Notes under the pieces: model-generated
The model's input: the letters and a program-made list of their open reading frames with translations, nothing else
What the model was told of the DNA's origin: nothing
Database searches by the model: none
Translations under genes and position numbers: made by a program
Source: Polytrichum commune
Lineage: Eukaryota; Streptophyta; Polytrichopsida; Polytrichales; Polytrichaceae
Assembly (NCBI GenBank): GCA_950295325.1
Contig: OX485805.1
Coordinates: forward strand, 45,346,758-45,410,757
Direction of reading: 5' to 3'
Length of the DNA: 64,000 nt
Shown: positions 22,601 through 36,400 of the stretch, in pieces
Position numbering within the stretch: position 1 is the first letter of the stretch
How the letters are laid out: each line of letters opens with the position of its first letter

Positions 22601-25600
22601 ATGTCAAGGGGGTGCAGAAACTTCTCAAGCCAGTTCCCCCTCTGCTTGTGGACACCAGAAATCCTGGCTTGCTCCCTCAAGATGACAAGTTTGGTGTGAA
22701 CTTAGGTATAGAATATTAGATATCACTGTCTGGGTACGTAAGGCACAAAGTGTGGTACAGTGTTGACTTCTCTTTACAGGTCTTTTTGTCTTATGTTTCT
22801 GTAAAGAGGTATATGGCTTTTACATGGTGACTTTGATCTTGGTTCTTCGTAAGGCAATGCAAAATCTGCCTTGGAGTAAATTGTGTCTTTTGTTTCCTTC
22901 TAAATCAAGATCAAGGTTCGGACTTTTGAAGGTACAAGGGGAGGAGCTTGTCTCATCCTACGTGCTCAAGCTGTTCGGTCTTCATTTCCAGTCAATTTTT
23001 TTTTTTTGGTTAAATTTTGTATGGTGGGCTCTTTCTTGGTTCGTAGTAAAGGTGTTGAGGTGTTAAAGGTACCAGGTAACAGTTCATTCCTAGTTTCATA
23101 TTTGCGTTCTGGAACATGGCAAATGATTCACATTGGTGCTGCTCTGCACATTATGTGCTCTTAGTTGGGAGCTAATGAATTGGGAACCGAAGTCACAGTG
23201 GGTTTTTTCTTTAATTGTTGCCAATCCATGAAAAGTATGCTCACTCTCTATGACTATGTTATGGTTGACTGGGAAGGGGAAGTCTGGTTACTATGAAAAA
23301 TGTTGCTTTCCAGGTGATAACCAGGTTTGGTACTTTGGTGCCGAAATGCTAAATTTGTGAGATGATGCATAGGATTTTGTAGAGGTTGTATCGCACAGTG
23401 AAGCGACACATTGTACTTGGCTCAAATTCTTGAATTAATTTGTGTTGAACCTGCTTATTATCTATGGGTATTCTTGGATGAGAATATGGCATGGTGCATC
23501 ACATTAAAGCAAAAGGAACATATGTCACTTTTGATTTGTTCATGGAAATATGGAGCGTGCAGTATGACTAATGCAGCCTTAGAACTTCATGAGCATATAA
23601 GCCCAATTTCTGTTCCAGGTCATGTACCTAATTAAGTTTTTCAACCTCCTGTCAATCAGATGTGCACTCATCTTTGAGAATTTGGTGATAATTTGAGCTT
23701 GTTGGAAAGCTCGAGAAGATATACTCTTCATTTGCTTGATTTGAGTAAGATTTACGTACTACTTTTAATGAGGGCAAATCTGACCTGCAGCAGGTCATAT
23801 GGATCAAATGGCAGAGTGGGATTTGATGGGTGACAGCTTTTTGGATAGCTCTTGAGAAGGTGAGCAAAAGAAACTCTTCATTCGGCTTCATTCTGGCAAG
23901 ATTTGAGCATGAGTACGAACCTTAGAAGAATCTGGCTTTTGAAAGCTTACTGAATTCGAAAGGTCAGGTTCGTATAGGTCCTCGGAATCTATCTAACAAA
24001 GCTATTCCAAAGAGCTAGACTACAAAGACTCACTTGCTTTAGTTGACTTAGAAACGGCGAGGATGTAATGAACAACCTGAGAATTCAAACATTCCTTCAA
24101 ACGTTGAGTGGAATTTGAGTGGAATTTGACTGGTGACAGCTACTTGTATAATTACTGAGAACTTTTTCAGGGAAAACCTCGTTCACTTGATCAGGCCCAC
24201 AAGGGATTGTGCAATTATGCTCCAAAAGATTTGAAGAATCTTGAGTGGGTTTCTTGGAATAATGTCAAATGTAACTGAGTGCTATTATATCCCCCATTTT
24301 GGTTTCATGCTTGTGTGTAACACAGTATCCAATGTGAGTGGTTAAACATCCCCCGACGAGCTTTTAGAATGCAAGGCCAGCCCCACAAAACCCATTTGGG
24401 ATTTGTCTCATTTGACGTTCTCCAATGAATCCATTGGAGGCCGTCAGGCCAGCCTTGGGCAAGTTGTCTGGATCTGCTTAAAAAATAGAAATCTTACTCA
24501 GTTTTTCCTTTTTCTCAATTCCTATATTTACTTTACTTTAGAAAATGATTATCCTAGAATAGTGGTTGTTTGGTTGACAGATGCATGATCAACTGTTTAT
24601 TTAGGGATGACACCTAAACCTACATAACATTGCTGAGCATAAGCCAAGCTTTCCCTTTCCACATATAGGAGCTGGCTCACGGAATAAAACATGGCCAGCC
24701 TCCTAACTTTTAGGTATAATGTTTTCTTTATTAGTAAGCCCATCCATGGGCCCATCCCATTCAAGGGTGAGGTTGTCAGCTTGAGGTCACCTTGCCAAAA
24801 TATCTGGTGACCTCGCCGACTTCTTCACTTTTGAAGCCGCGTCACTGATGCGTTGTGAATGCCTCTTGTGTGGTCGTGGGCAGATCTCCACTGTCGATTG
24901 CATTCTACCAGATCTAAAGGCTTCTACGCTGCCCCAGCTAGGGGTGCGTTTCATTTTAATTTACTTTAAAATGTGCATTTCAAAATGAATTTTAAAGTAC
25001 TCGGCAAACTTGGAGGTGTTTTTTTAATGTTTTAAATTGTAAATTCACCACTACAGTCAGTTTAGGTCAATATGACAAATATAAGACACATGCAACTTTG
25101 TCAATTGTTCCATATTACCATATGGCATTAGTACATTCAAACTCAGCGGCAGTGTTGAAGCCTTGAGCCTTGCCATACGAATTGATCAATACTTGGGTAG
25201 TGAAGGGTTGGAAGAATTGATCTTGGATGAGGGGAGTGTTTTTGACAACGATTTGTTGTAAAGGACCTCACGGATTGATGTCTTCAATGATTTTCAATAA
25301 AAAAACATTACAAATGTTTTGAAATAATTTTAAATGTATTTTATAATGCTGCCTCCGACCTCTAGAATAAAAAATGCAACACTAGCCCTAGCCCTCCACT
25401 TCTCTCCCCTTCATGCAGAGTTTAAACAACTTTTGGTCGGATGTGATTTCCACCTTCACCTTCTTGCAAAGCCTAGGATGAAAAAAATCCAACTGAATAA
25501 TCCATCAAAGGCTATATGGAGTGTGTGAAGGTGAGGGAGTTCAAACCCCTATCTCCTCCTTCCCAAATGGTATACTAAATATGATATTTAGTGTGACTTA

Positions 25601-25860
25601 CTATTGGAATTACACAATGCTATATTTATTAATTGTATATCTCATAATTTACCAACAAAGGTCAAGTTGGTTGTTTGGACATTATAGCACATCGACAACT
25701 TTACTTGGTAAAAAGTTACATCAATAATAGAAAGATTTAGCATCGTGTACCTCCAAATCGTAAGTGGCATTGAATATCATATTTAGTGTAGTGCAAGGGG
25801 TATTAACCACAATGGCCAAGCCCTCATCGATGAACATTGATGCGATGTAATTAAATATGA
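22600..25860. other. gene-free stretch downstream of KANADI
   Basis: I see no gene. Weak direct repetition occurs between about 23680-23750 and 23830-23910 (both contain 'actcttcatt.g' followed by 'aagattt'). Two 'catatttagtgt'-type motifs near 25575 and 25770 lie in partly inverted arrangement and may be the remains of a small element. Confidence 0.4.
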
Positions 25861-25862
25861 TT

Positions 25863-26027
25863 AGTTGTATGGGAGGTATTGTGTGGAATTTTAGGGGTTC
25901 CGATCCCTTAGCGTTCCTTAAGTTCTTTTTAGGGGGGGGGGGGGGGAACCTCGAAGTGAACTTTGAAAGGAACTTACGGAATGCTAAGGGAACCCCTAAA
26001 ATTCCATGCATTACCTCCCATACAACT
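25863..26027. mobile_element. foldback element with a 15-G run in the loop
   Basis: Arms of about 60 bases (25863-25924 and 25965-26027) are inverted copies: 'agttgtatgggaggta', 'ggaattttaggggttcc', 'cccttagc.ttcc'. The centre includes 15 consecutive G at 25932-25946. No coding sequence and no convincing target duplication are visible. It is likely a small non-autonomous foldback or MITE. Confidence 0.8.
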
Positions 26028-26029
26028 GG

Positions 26030-28580
26030 GATAAACAACTAGTTGCTTCATTATGCAAACGTTGATTATTCATCCTCTCAAACTTCTTCCATCAAAATTT
26101 TGTTTGGGTTGCCCGGATGGTTCTATGCACCATAGGATGAGGCTTTATGAATGGGTGGCTTGGATGTGATTTGCCCAGAATCACATGGGATGTGTTCAGA
26201 ACACCTCCGTGACTTGGCTTGTGAAGTGTAAGTGGCAGGTCCATCTTAGCAATGTTATGTCTTCAGATTGAAATAACTTGAAACATATTTTGAACAAACT
26301 ATTTTATGCATGAGGCCCCACATCAATCGGTGTGATATTAAATTGGGTTGCTTGTTGTAAGATAGGACCCACACCATGGCCAAAATGTATTCGAAATACA
26401 TAGGCGAAACAATATTTTTTTCCTAACAAATGGGACTTGTAGGAAACCGGCCTTGGCCAATGGGGTTGTGACTTTTGGGGCGTAGTCCATAGTACATCAA
26501 TGCGTTGCTAAATAATGGTGTGTATTCCATTGCAAGAGGGAAATACACAACCAAGACACTAGAACCTTCCAAAAAGCCGTGTTCCAAAATGAATACTAAC
26601 TAAGATAAAGACACCCAAAGAGTAGCTCATTTTTGGGGAGCATGAAGATAGTTGTGCCATCGCACACCAATTGGTGGATGTCCCAAAGCATCCCTATTGT
26701 TGATCCCCTTAGGCCCACTTTACAACTTGACCAAGGGTAATGGCCATGAAACATTGAGGGGCTATTCCATGAGTTGTACCTTGGAAAAGGTAAAAATCCA
26801 AATGTGGACGGTCACATGCCCTCAAGCTTTATGTGAAGTGAAAGAGTTTCATGTGGCAATTCCTTCAACAAGGAAATTATAATGTTAGGCAATCATCTTA
26901 CACTTGTAACAATTCACTTTACAATAGAGATTAAGGGGGTGAGGTACTTGTGAGGTATTCGTGCTCTTAACCCCTAAATTCTTGAGAGACCCAAAATGAC
27001 CAATTTTTTATGGTTTTTGTTTTGAAAAAGACCTTTGACTATTTTAAGAAGGAGATTAAATTTTTGTTAGAATGAATGAATTTCATTTTGCATCCAACAT
27101 CCCAATTGGATTTGGACTAAACTTCATGATACGCTTGGAAATGTTTCAAATAGGAAAACAACACTCATATGTACTTGGAAAGCTATGTAATTTTTTCAAG
27201 GATCTAATTTATTTTATGCTTCAAATATCTACTATTGGGATTGGTAATTGGGGTTTTTGAAGTTACTATAGCAATATTATGTAAGAGTGGATGTAAAATG
27301 AAGTGCTACATATTGCAAGGGCTCTCAAAAACTCAAATTTGTTGAAAACATATAAGTTTCAACCCTCAAAGGTTCATTATTAAGTTGGAAATCTTATGCA
27401 ATTTTTTTCATCCAAATTGGGTCTCATCTCATCATCCATTTGATGATGTCAGTAGGCTCTTTTTTGTGTACAATCATTTGCCCCGCCCATTATACCTTCA
27501 CATATGTACAAGATTCTCATTCAAATTGCCATGTGGACGATGGATAAAAGCTCATACAAAGGACGATATCATGTCCGTATGGTTGGATGCTCAGAAACAC
27601 CCACAGATTGAGTCCTAAATTATCTCTCTTGTAAACAATGATTTGAGGCCAATCTTGAGGAGAATGGTGCTTATATTTCAGGGGTTAATTCAGAGAGCAA
27701 AGTTTGCACGTATCACAAACTACCTAAACTTATCCTCTACCCTGGGTGTTAGAATTTAACTTACATGGTCTTTTGGATTTTGCATAATGCCCACCTCTTT
27801 GCGCTACTTAACTCCTAAAGGATTTGGAGTCATATGTGGCCCCAAGTTCTATACATGCTTTTGTTTTGTATAGAAATCTATCCAAAATGGCATAAGTTCT
27901 GATCATAATTTACGTTTGGTAATGAAGATCCATGTCTCCAGAAAAACTATTGACAAATTTATTATTAAGCAACTTAGAAAATATTTTTATGTAGAAGGGG
28001 GTTGCATTGTCCAAACAGGTCATGAGCCTGAATTGGCACCAATCAACACGTCAACAAATCCTGCGGTGCCACCTCTTTGAGATCTTGAAACATTATCTCA
28101 TCCTTGTCATATAGAATGCCACATATGATTTTCATCCATGTGGAACATACATGGACGGTCTCGACCATTTCCAATGAGAGTTTTTCAATTTCAAGGGTTA
28201 CATGCCCTTCAACTTGAGTTTCATTTGGCCCATAGCATACCCCATTTGCAGTTTTATTTTGGTTTGCATAGAGTGTCCTTAATCATTCATTCTCTAAACA
28301 AAATTTCTTTAATTAATGTGGGTGGACGATTAGTGTGGATATCATATGTTTTGTTGAGTACAACATGCGATTGTGAGATCAATTCAAGGGTTGTAGTGCA
28401 TCATTCAAGTGGGGAAGAAAGATGGTCTTAAAAATTATTGCATGGACATTAAATCAACAATTAGGTGTAATTGCAAAAAATTCTATAGACAATCTATTTT
28501 AAGACTAAAGATGATGTTTGAGAAAAACTCACATTAGTTAGGCTTAGAGTATGTTGTCATGGTTGCTCCATCATGGAACC
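26030..28580. other. gene-free stretch
   Basis: No gene, RNA gene or clear repeat is supported. A short block near 28130-28175 containing 'tggacggtctcgacc' is shared with the MITE at 45759-46087 and may be a degraded relative. Confidence 0.4.
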
Positions 28581-28587
28581 ACAGGGG

Positions 28588-29377
28588 GTGCACTCCCGGG
28601 TAGGGCACTCATACATGTATTTAATAACCCATCTGCGACGGAAGGGTATTTATCATGGGGCTATTTATCTAAGAAATTGGAATTCTTTACACCTTATCAA
28701 TACATATAAATCTAAATTTTGTCATTTTAGATGACCCTATTTGTATTTATAAAGTCGCAAGTGAACTAGTTTCTAGTACCCTATGTTCCTTATAATTTTT
28801 ATATTTGACCCCATGAGTGACGAATCATAGGACTCTTGAAAGTTTGTAGTGAAAATTCAATAAACCATGTCTAGACTGAAGACATCAAACAATGTACCAA
28901 AACATGAAAACTTGAAGCATTATTTGGACCTCTTATTGTTCCAAAACATAAAAACTTGAAGCATTATTAGGACCTCCTATTGTTCCAAAACATACATCAA
29001 ACAATGTTCAAATCAAACAAACTTGAGAGAAGCACCAAAATAAAAAAATATGAACATCTAAGCTCATTCGGGAATTTGGATTGAAAATGGATAGTTTTTC
29101 ATTCATTGACCACCATAAAATGCATTGTATGCCTCTGCCTCAATATTTTTTTCTCTACTTACTATTCCCAACCTTATTTTAGATTGAAGGAATTAGATAA
29201 ATTGATGCATTATATGGTACCCTTATTTTTTTTATACACACAACTTTGTAATTGAAGAGGTGCTTCATTATATCGAAGAAATGTATATATTTTCTCACAA
29301 ATGAATAAAAAATACCCTACATTCTTTCTCACATGGTTTAATAAATTTTTGTGAGTGCCCTACCCGGGGGTGTATTG
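28588..29377. mobile_element. inverted-repeat element with CCCGGGTAGGGCAC termini
   Basis: The left end (28588-28626) contains 'cccgggtagggcactca'. The right end (29340-29377) is its reverse complement, 'tgagtgccctacccggg', about 790 bases away. The interior is AT-rich with no transposase. I could not find a clean target duplication. A related left end occurs at about 30676. Confidence 0.6.
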
Positions 29378-30483
29378 TACTAAACACATATGAGTACATG
29401 TGGATGCACAAAAGGGGTATTAATTTGAGCTTTGCTGTATTACATACACGCATGTTACACAAATTTTAACTCATAATTATGTACATGTACGGAGGAATAA
29501 TAAAAATATATAACATTTATACTTGTATGGTATTGTTATTATGTTAAATTTTGGCTGTGATTGTGGTGTGTGTTTTCTGAACACACCTTAAGCTAAAACT
29601 ATAAAAAAATGACATACACCAGTAAACAACACCCTCAATTAAGGTTTGGTTGTTGGGAAAGTTTAAAGATGTGTAGAAAGTTTGGTAATCGTTGGGTGGA
29701 GTAGACCTAATTGACTCGATGGACTATCCATCAAACATAGAGATTGGCTTGTATTGCTATATAAAAGGAACCAGCAAGAAGTGGACGCAAAATCTTATTG
29801 ATCATTTGCTGGTAGACTTAGAACCCAATAATTGCATTAGGTGCTATGACATATAATGCAAACTTAGATGCTTATGAGGTAATATCGGGGATGAGAAAGT
29901 CTTCAATGACTTTGTTGATGGGTTTTGCATTGTACATATGATAGGGGTTGATTGTTATGCAAAACTATGTTTGTATACTTATGTTAATGACCATATATGA
30001 ATGTAATTTTTTAAAAATAATTTTTGTATACATATTGACACTTATAATTTTTATCAGTGAAATGGTACGTGTATTGCTCGATTCTACATAACAAAAATTG
30101 TATATGGGGGTTTCTTAAGAATATGTTGCAAATGCATGTGATTCTTGGTTTTGATGAAAGGTGCACCCCTTGGGCATGAAACACTACTAGAAAACCCTTG
30201 CGGAGGCGGTTAGAAGACCTTGGTAACCCTAACAACTCATATGTGCTTCTTTATGTACATCAAAGGGGAGAGCACTCATAAAATCACCCACTCCTCTTAA
30301 AACATGCAAGTAAGTAGGCATCACCCTCTACATGCAATAGTGCATAATCCTCAAGCATCAAGGCTCTTAAATTCTAGAGTGTAGCCAACTTTTCAACACA
30401 AACAATGTTTCATAACACCTCTCGCCAACACCCTTTGTAAATGTACTTGAAGAATGCATTGCCCAATATCCATCAATGATAAT

Positions 30484-30529
30484 GGATAGCACTGTAGGGC
30501 TATATAAATAAATAAATAAATAAATAAAA
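30484..30529. repeat. AAAT microsatellite
   Basis: The unit 'aaat' is repeated about five times ('ataaataaataaataaat') near 30506-30528. Confidence 0.8.
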
Positions 30530-30675
30530 TGACTCAATTAAAGTTTTGAGTATATCATAACAATTTGGCACAAGAGATGGAATCCTGGAATTGAGGAAGA
30601 GAACACCTTGCACAAAACATAATCTCTCCTTTCCAAGCTCTTAATCTGAGCCATCGATTCTCATGATCAATGGGT

Positions 30676-30840
30676 TCATTGGAGCTCGGGTAGGTCACTC
30701 TATAGGATTTTTGTGCACCATGTGCGGTGGAGAGGTATTTGCTTAAGGGCTATTTACCTCCAAAGCACGAATTAAAAGCTCCCTATAATTACTTAATTCT
30801 CTAAAAATGGCCTATTTGTTTTTTTTGCACCCTACCATTA
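30676..30840 (+). mobile_element. partial relative of the 28588 element
   Basis: The segment starts with 'ctcgggtaggtcactc' and continues with 'gcggtggagaggtattt' and 'gggctattta', matching in order the left 160 bases of the element at 28588. The matching right end was not found, so this is a truncated or decayed copy. Confidence 0.55.
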
Positions 30841-32726
30841 CTTATATTGCCCATGTCATTGTAATTTTTGATAGTCTACATTTCTTTTGATGAAATAATA
30901 TTAATTTAGAAATGTCTACAATGCAAAAGTGGTGGGAAGAAACATGGCAACAAAAAGGCATAAAGTAAACATAGCATTGCAAAAACTAAGTGCAAAAAAT
31001 CTTTCCTTGCAAAATATGTGTATCATTAACCACATCATAAAAGAATAAGTGTGATAACATGATGCATATCATTCCAAGACCATAACCTGAATGATATCAT
31101 ACAATTGCAAATGATGAAGTAATGATACTTAAGGATATTGCAATTATGTCCAGTAACCCCTCTTGACCATCCTAGGCCTCAAAGGTTGCCTAGTCCATAT
31201 ATGTGGTGCTCAACCAAGTCCCTAAGAAAACAAGGCACAATTCTTTACAAGGTATGGATGTCATTAAGGATTAGGGTTTTATGAGTTCATTTAACAATGG
31301 GTGGTTCCTTTGAATGCAAACCATCCATAAAATTGCCACCTCCATGTGAAATGAGTTTTCATCCAGCCATATGGAACTCATTCAATTACAAACTTTCTTT
31401 CATGTAAATCAACATTCTTGCAAAACTAGGACAACTTTCATCCACTGTGAAAAAATCTTGTAAGGTACTCAAATATACTTTAAGTTAGAGAATGTGCTCT
31501 CCACCTAAGGTAGTCGTGTTTTGTTTAAATATTTTTCTCTTTGCACCTACTTCTCATAGGATATGGAACACACTATTAGTGTGACATGATAAGCAAATCC
31601 AAATCCACTTTGTAGACATTTGCCTCTCAAATGAATATTAGATTCATTATCAAAGCAAAAGGTCTCATGCTCATTAAGTGGTTATAGACCCCCCCACACC
31701 CCCCCGCCCCCAAAAGAAGAAGAAGAAGAAGTCATGTTGACTATTGAGCCTGGAATGATTAGCATAATCTAAGCATGTACTGCAATCCTTTTTCAGCATA
31801 TCTATCTATCTATCTATTGTTATTGGGTGTCTGTTCATGGATCCGCACCTAATTTCATGTCATTCAAATATATCGTAGAGGGCACTCTATTCCGACACAA
31901 AAGAATGATTTTCCCCTCAAAATGTGCCATGTGTCATGCTTACATTTGCCACGAGCCACTTTTATCCCACATGGAAACTACAATCCGGCACATGTAAAGA
32001 TGAAATGGGGAGCCCTCTACAGTAGATGTCCAAATTATTGTTGCGTTGAAATTAGGGATATCTACTTTGTAAGCAAATAAATGTCTTTGAGTAGGTGGAT
32101 GCCACCAACACATCATGTATTGTCCTTATCATGAAGATCTATGGCTTAGATTGAGAGCAGAAGAGGGCGAGGATTATGCTTTAGTTTAAAAAAGTCATCC
32201 TCTTCTCCAATCTTGTAACACCATCTCAAATTCGAAATGATTATGTAGTGCATGATGTTAGTGCTCTTTAGATAAACTATTGTGTACATGTGATTTATTG
32301 TGGCCCACATTGTTCATCATCGACCCCAAGTAGATAAACTTGCAATCACTAGGTGACCACTGCAGACTGGAAAACCAACGAGAGGAGAGTGGATGACAAG
32401 CCACAAGAGCCTTAAGTCATCCACTTAATCAAGCTAAATACTGGACATAAGTGATCGCTCATCCAAGAGCATAAAAGTCATCAAAAGTCATCATATTTCC
32501 ATCCACGATTCCCAAAATTTGTCCATGAGTTGATCGGCTATGTCTAATGACCATTTTGAGTAGGCAGATGACTCGTCGCTCCCAAGGTTTTTCATCCACT
32601 CTCCTCTCATTGGTTATCGAGTCCATAACCGTTCAACTCATGAACAAAATATGATAGTTATGGATGATATTGGGTCTCTGTGGATGAAATTTGTGACAAG
32701 TTTTGATAACCCTTCTGCTCTCGGAT
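30841..32726. other. gene-free stretch
   Basis: I see no gene. A short C-rich tract followed by 'aagaagaagaagaag' lies at 31690-31728 and a 'tatc' microsatellite near 31800. Several blocks around 32400-32640 share 'tcatcca' and 'gagaggagagtggatga'-like phrases in both orientations, suggesting small degraded repeats. Confidence 0.4.
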
Positions 32727-33249
32727 AAGGGATCCCCAGGTACGCAACTCCCGTATTATATGGTCCTGATCATAATCACTTATAATGCGTTTTAGTCCAA
32801 TATTGAGTGATACAATTTGTTTTAATGTAGGAAACCCTTGTAGCCCTTCTAACAAGGAATCCAAAAATGTAATTATATATAGGAAATGAATATATTTTGA
32901 AGCATATAATTGCATTAAAAACCTAATTATATGATTTTTTTTAATACAAGTACCATAGGTCAAACTACCCAACTTTTTGGACTTTTTAATAAAATTTTAA
33001 CATTGTGAATGAATTATAATTTTAATGGGAGTCAACTATTCGTGGCTTATAATTTTAATGGGAGGCTTAATAAATATGCAACCCAACTTTTTTTTTCATC
33101 TCATTTATTTAATTTGGTCTTCACCCAACTTTTTGATCATTTTAATTTGATATAATTTGATATAATTTTTACAAAAGCCGTCCTCTAAGCCATTTTAAGT
33201 ACGATGCCCCTTGCGTATAATATGGGAGTTGCGTACCCAGGAAGGGATC
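32727..33249. mobile_element. hAT-like MITE with 8-bp target duplication
   Basis: The element proper is 32735-33241 (507 bp). Its ends are inverted repeats of about 27 bp containing 'ggtacgcaactccc' and, reversed, 'gggagttgcgtacc'. It is flanked by the exact 8-base direct repeat aagggatc at 32727-32734 and 33242-33249. The 8-bp duplication is typical of hAT transposons. The AT-rich interior has no transposase, so the copy is non-autonomous. Confidence 0.85.
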
Positions 33250-33450
33250 GGTTATGACCATAGATTGTGGCATGGCATGGCATGGGACACTTGTTGCTAT
33301 AGGACAAGTCATGAAGACCACTCTAATAAACATGCCACCCACAATGAGGCGACTATTGCACTGATTTGATGTGCAACTGAAGACAAAAGTCCATGATTTG
33401 CCAACTCCCAACGCTTAGGAAAACTTGGAGCAGATCGAAGTGCTGCAATC

Positions 33451-36400
33451 ATGAAGATTGAGCTGTTCTTGCCGCCTCACTCTCCTCGTATCCTTTCAAA
33501 TAACAAACAATCATAAAAATGTGTGTAAGTTAGCAACCATGAAATGTGTGGTGCCATATGCAGACCTGAACTCGTTCACGAAGGTTGCAAAGGACAAGAT
33601 CAGGTTGATTGACAATGGGCACTGGAATCTTGTATAAGAACACAAAGAAATTGGAGATTCGGCCAGAATAATGGGTGTGTTTGCTGCATGCATGCGTGGT
33701 TAGTTCCACAATTGCTTTAAATTTTCTACCATTGGTGCTGTTTTTTTGCATCAAGCGGTGAGGTCAGGGTTCTGCAATTCAGTGTTACCCCAATTTTTTT
33801 TTAAAGTGCAGGAAATGTCTTAGCTACAGAAAAATCACACATAGTTTGTAATGTGGCTATGTAATTTCTAAGATGAGGCATTGTTGCTTGACATGCAACT
33901 TATTGAGGAAGGCTTGGAGAGGTTGGGTTAATCTGTTTGGTTTCTGCTTATTTTGTGTTGTGGCGATGTAATTTATCCGATGAGACATTGTTGCTTGACA
34001 TGCAACTTATTTGAAAAAGGCATGGAGAGGTTAGGTAAATCTGTTTGGTTTTTTCTTATTTTTTGTTGTGGCGATGTAATTTATCCGATGAGACATTGTT
34101 GCTTGACATGCAACTTATTGAGGAAGGCATGGAGAGCTTAGGTTATATATGCTTGTTTTCTGCTTATTATGGTGTGGCTATGTAATTTCTCCGATTAGAC
34201 ATTGTTGCTTGACATGAAATTTTTGTGGGAAGGCATGGGGAGGTTAAGGTAATCTCCTTGTTTTCGAAGTGAAGTTCTACCCTTGACAAGAAGAAAAATT
34301 AAAATGAACAGACACAGGTTTAGTGTCTGCAGTCGGTTGGAATTTATCAAACGAGCTGTACACCTGCAGTGATGATCAGACGATATGGCGATGGAACCGT
34401 AGAGGCGAAGCTTTAAATAAGGTATCAAAAAAGGTCAATGCAATTGACAGAGTCTTCATTACTGGGTCTTTTTCTATGGTACTTCAGGGAGGGAGAGAGA
34501 CTCTACATCTCCCCTCGCTGTAGTTATAACAATTTTGAGTCCAACGTTGGTACTCACATCTTAACGTAACGGTGTGAGGTCAGTGTACAAGTTATGGGGT
34601 CGTGTTTCTATTTTTAGTTTCTCCTTCTGTGCAGGTGTGCACATCGGAAGCTTCGGTCACAGACATTCATTGGTTTCCTTCCATGTCCCAACGGCACCGG
34701 AGTGGAGCTGGCACGGACATTTTCGTTGTTGGTTGCACTGATGGTAAGTTAACACATTTCCTGCAAATTTGGCAAAAGATGAGAGAATCATATGTGGATG
34801 TGGTAAACTGTTATCCATCCTAAGGTTAATCTTGCATTGAAGATCCATGCCAAGGTCAATCTTTACATCGTGGATGTGGGACTTCCTAATCCATGCTAAG
34901 AATAAACTTACGTTGTAGATCCATGCCGAGGTACATCCTTACATTGTGGATTTGGGAAACTCTAATCCATGATACGTGTAAAAATAACTTTACATAACAT
35001 TTCTTGAGTAGCCTTACATGTCCAACGAGACCGAAGTGGATCTGGCACTGACATCTTCGTTGTGGATTGCGCCGATGGTAGTACATGCATTCCCTGCAGA
35101 TTGGCAAGAGATGAGAGAATTGTATGTGGATGTAGCAAACCTTAATCCATGCTAAGGTTAATCCTTACGGATGTGGGAACCCCTAATCCATGGTAAATCT
35201 AATCTTACATTGTAGATCCATGCTGAGGTTAATCCTTATATTGTGAATGTGGAAAGCCCTAATCCATGCCACAATTTAAGATTAACCTTACGTAACATTC
35301 TTCAGTAGCCTTCTATGTTCCAATGGCATCGAAGTGGTGCTCGCACTGACATCTGGTTCTTGGTTGCACTGATGGTAAGTACATGCATTCCCTCAAAATG
35401 GCAAGAGATGAGAGAATTACATGAGGATGTGGGAAACCTTATCCCATCCTAAGCTTAGTCCGTACATTGTGGATGAGGGAACCCTAATCTATCCTACAAT
35501 GTAAGAATAGCCTTACATAACACTCTTAAGTAGCCTATGAATAATTCTTAGGTAATCTGGGTAAAGGAAATAATAATTTTATTTGAGGCGAACCTCTTGA
35601 ATTGCATCTTCGTAGATGGGAGAAGGCTTCATGTCTGAAATTAGGCAGCAACGAGGTGACAGTCGACTAATGAGAGCTTGCCACTTGAAAATGCTGGGCG
35701 TTCATGCATGGAAACAAGGAGTTCGATTCTTCAAAAGTTATTTTTGAATCTAGAATAGTAAGAGAGCGTCCTTACAAGACGTAGGAATGTTGTGTATGTA
35801 GCATGAATTTGTTAAATCCTAATCCGGCATGTATGAAATATCTTCATGGAATGACATTTTGATCATGCATTGATACCTCAAGCATTTGCAGCACTTTTTT
35901 TTGTTCTCCAGTTAAAGATTAGTAGGGCACAGAGCTCATTAGCTGCAAAAGGGGTAACTAACTGGGTTTATAATTCTAATATTACTTTTAATCAGGAGCA
36001 TTTTACATCATGAGTAAAGGAGGAAGGGAGGAGAAGCGTGTCGAGGCCCACGAGGGCGCAGTCATTTGCATCCGCTGGAATTTCGAAGGTCTCCTCACTT
36101 CTCACTTTGCACTCAAGAATTCTCTCATGAATTAGGACATGAAATACTAGTTCCTTAATAAACATAACAGCGACAAGAGATTGATCAGAATAAATTCATG
36201 AAGTGTTTCTGGTGAAGTAGATAAGTTTGTGCTGAACTTGGTTTCTGGGTGGTGCTAAACATGCAAGTGTGGTTTTGGACAGGAACTGCAGTTGCAACCG
36301 GGGGTGAAGATGGGGCTCTGAAAATATGGTCGCGGAGTGGGATACACCGATGCACTTTGGCGCAACATGGTAGGGTTTTGTCAATTTGTGATAATAAGCA

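Noticed and set aside
35640-35735. Segment with 'gttcgattc', resembling a tRNA T-loop
   Set aside because: No matching acceptor stem, D-arm or anticodon stem could be formed around it.
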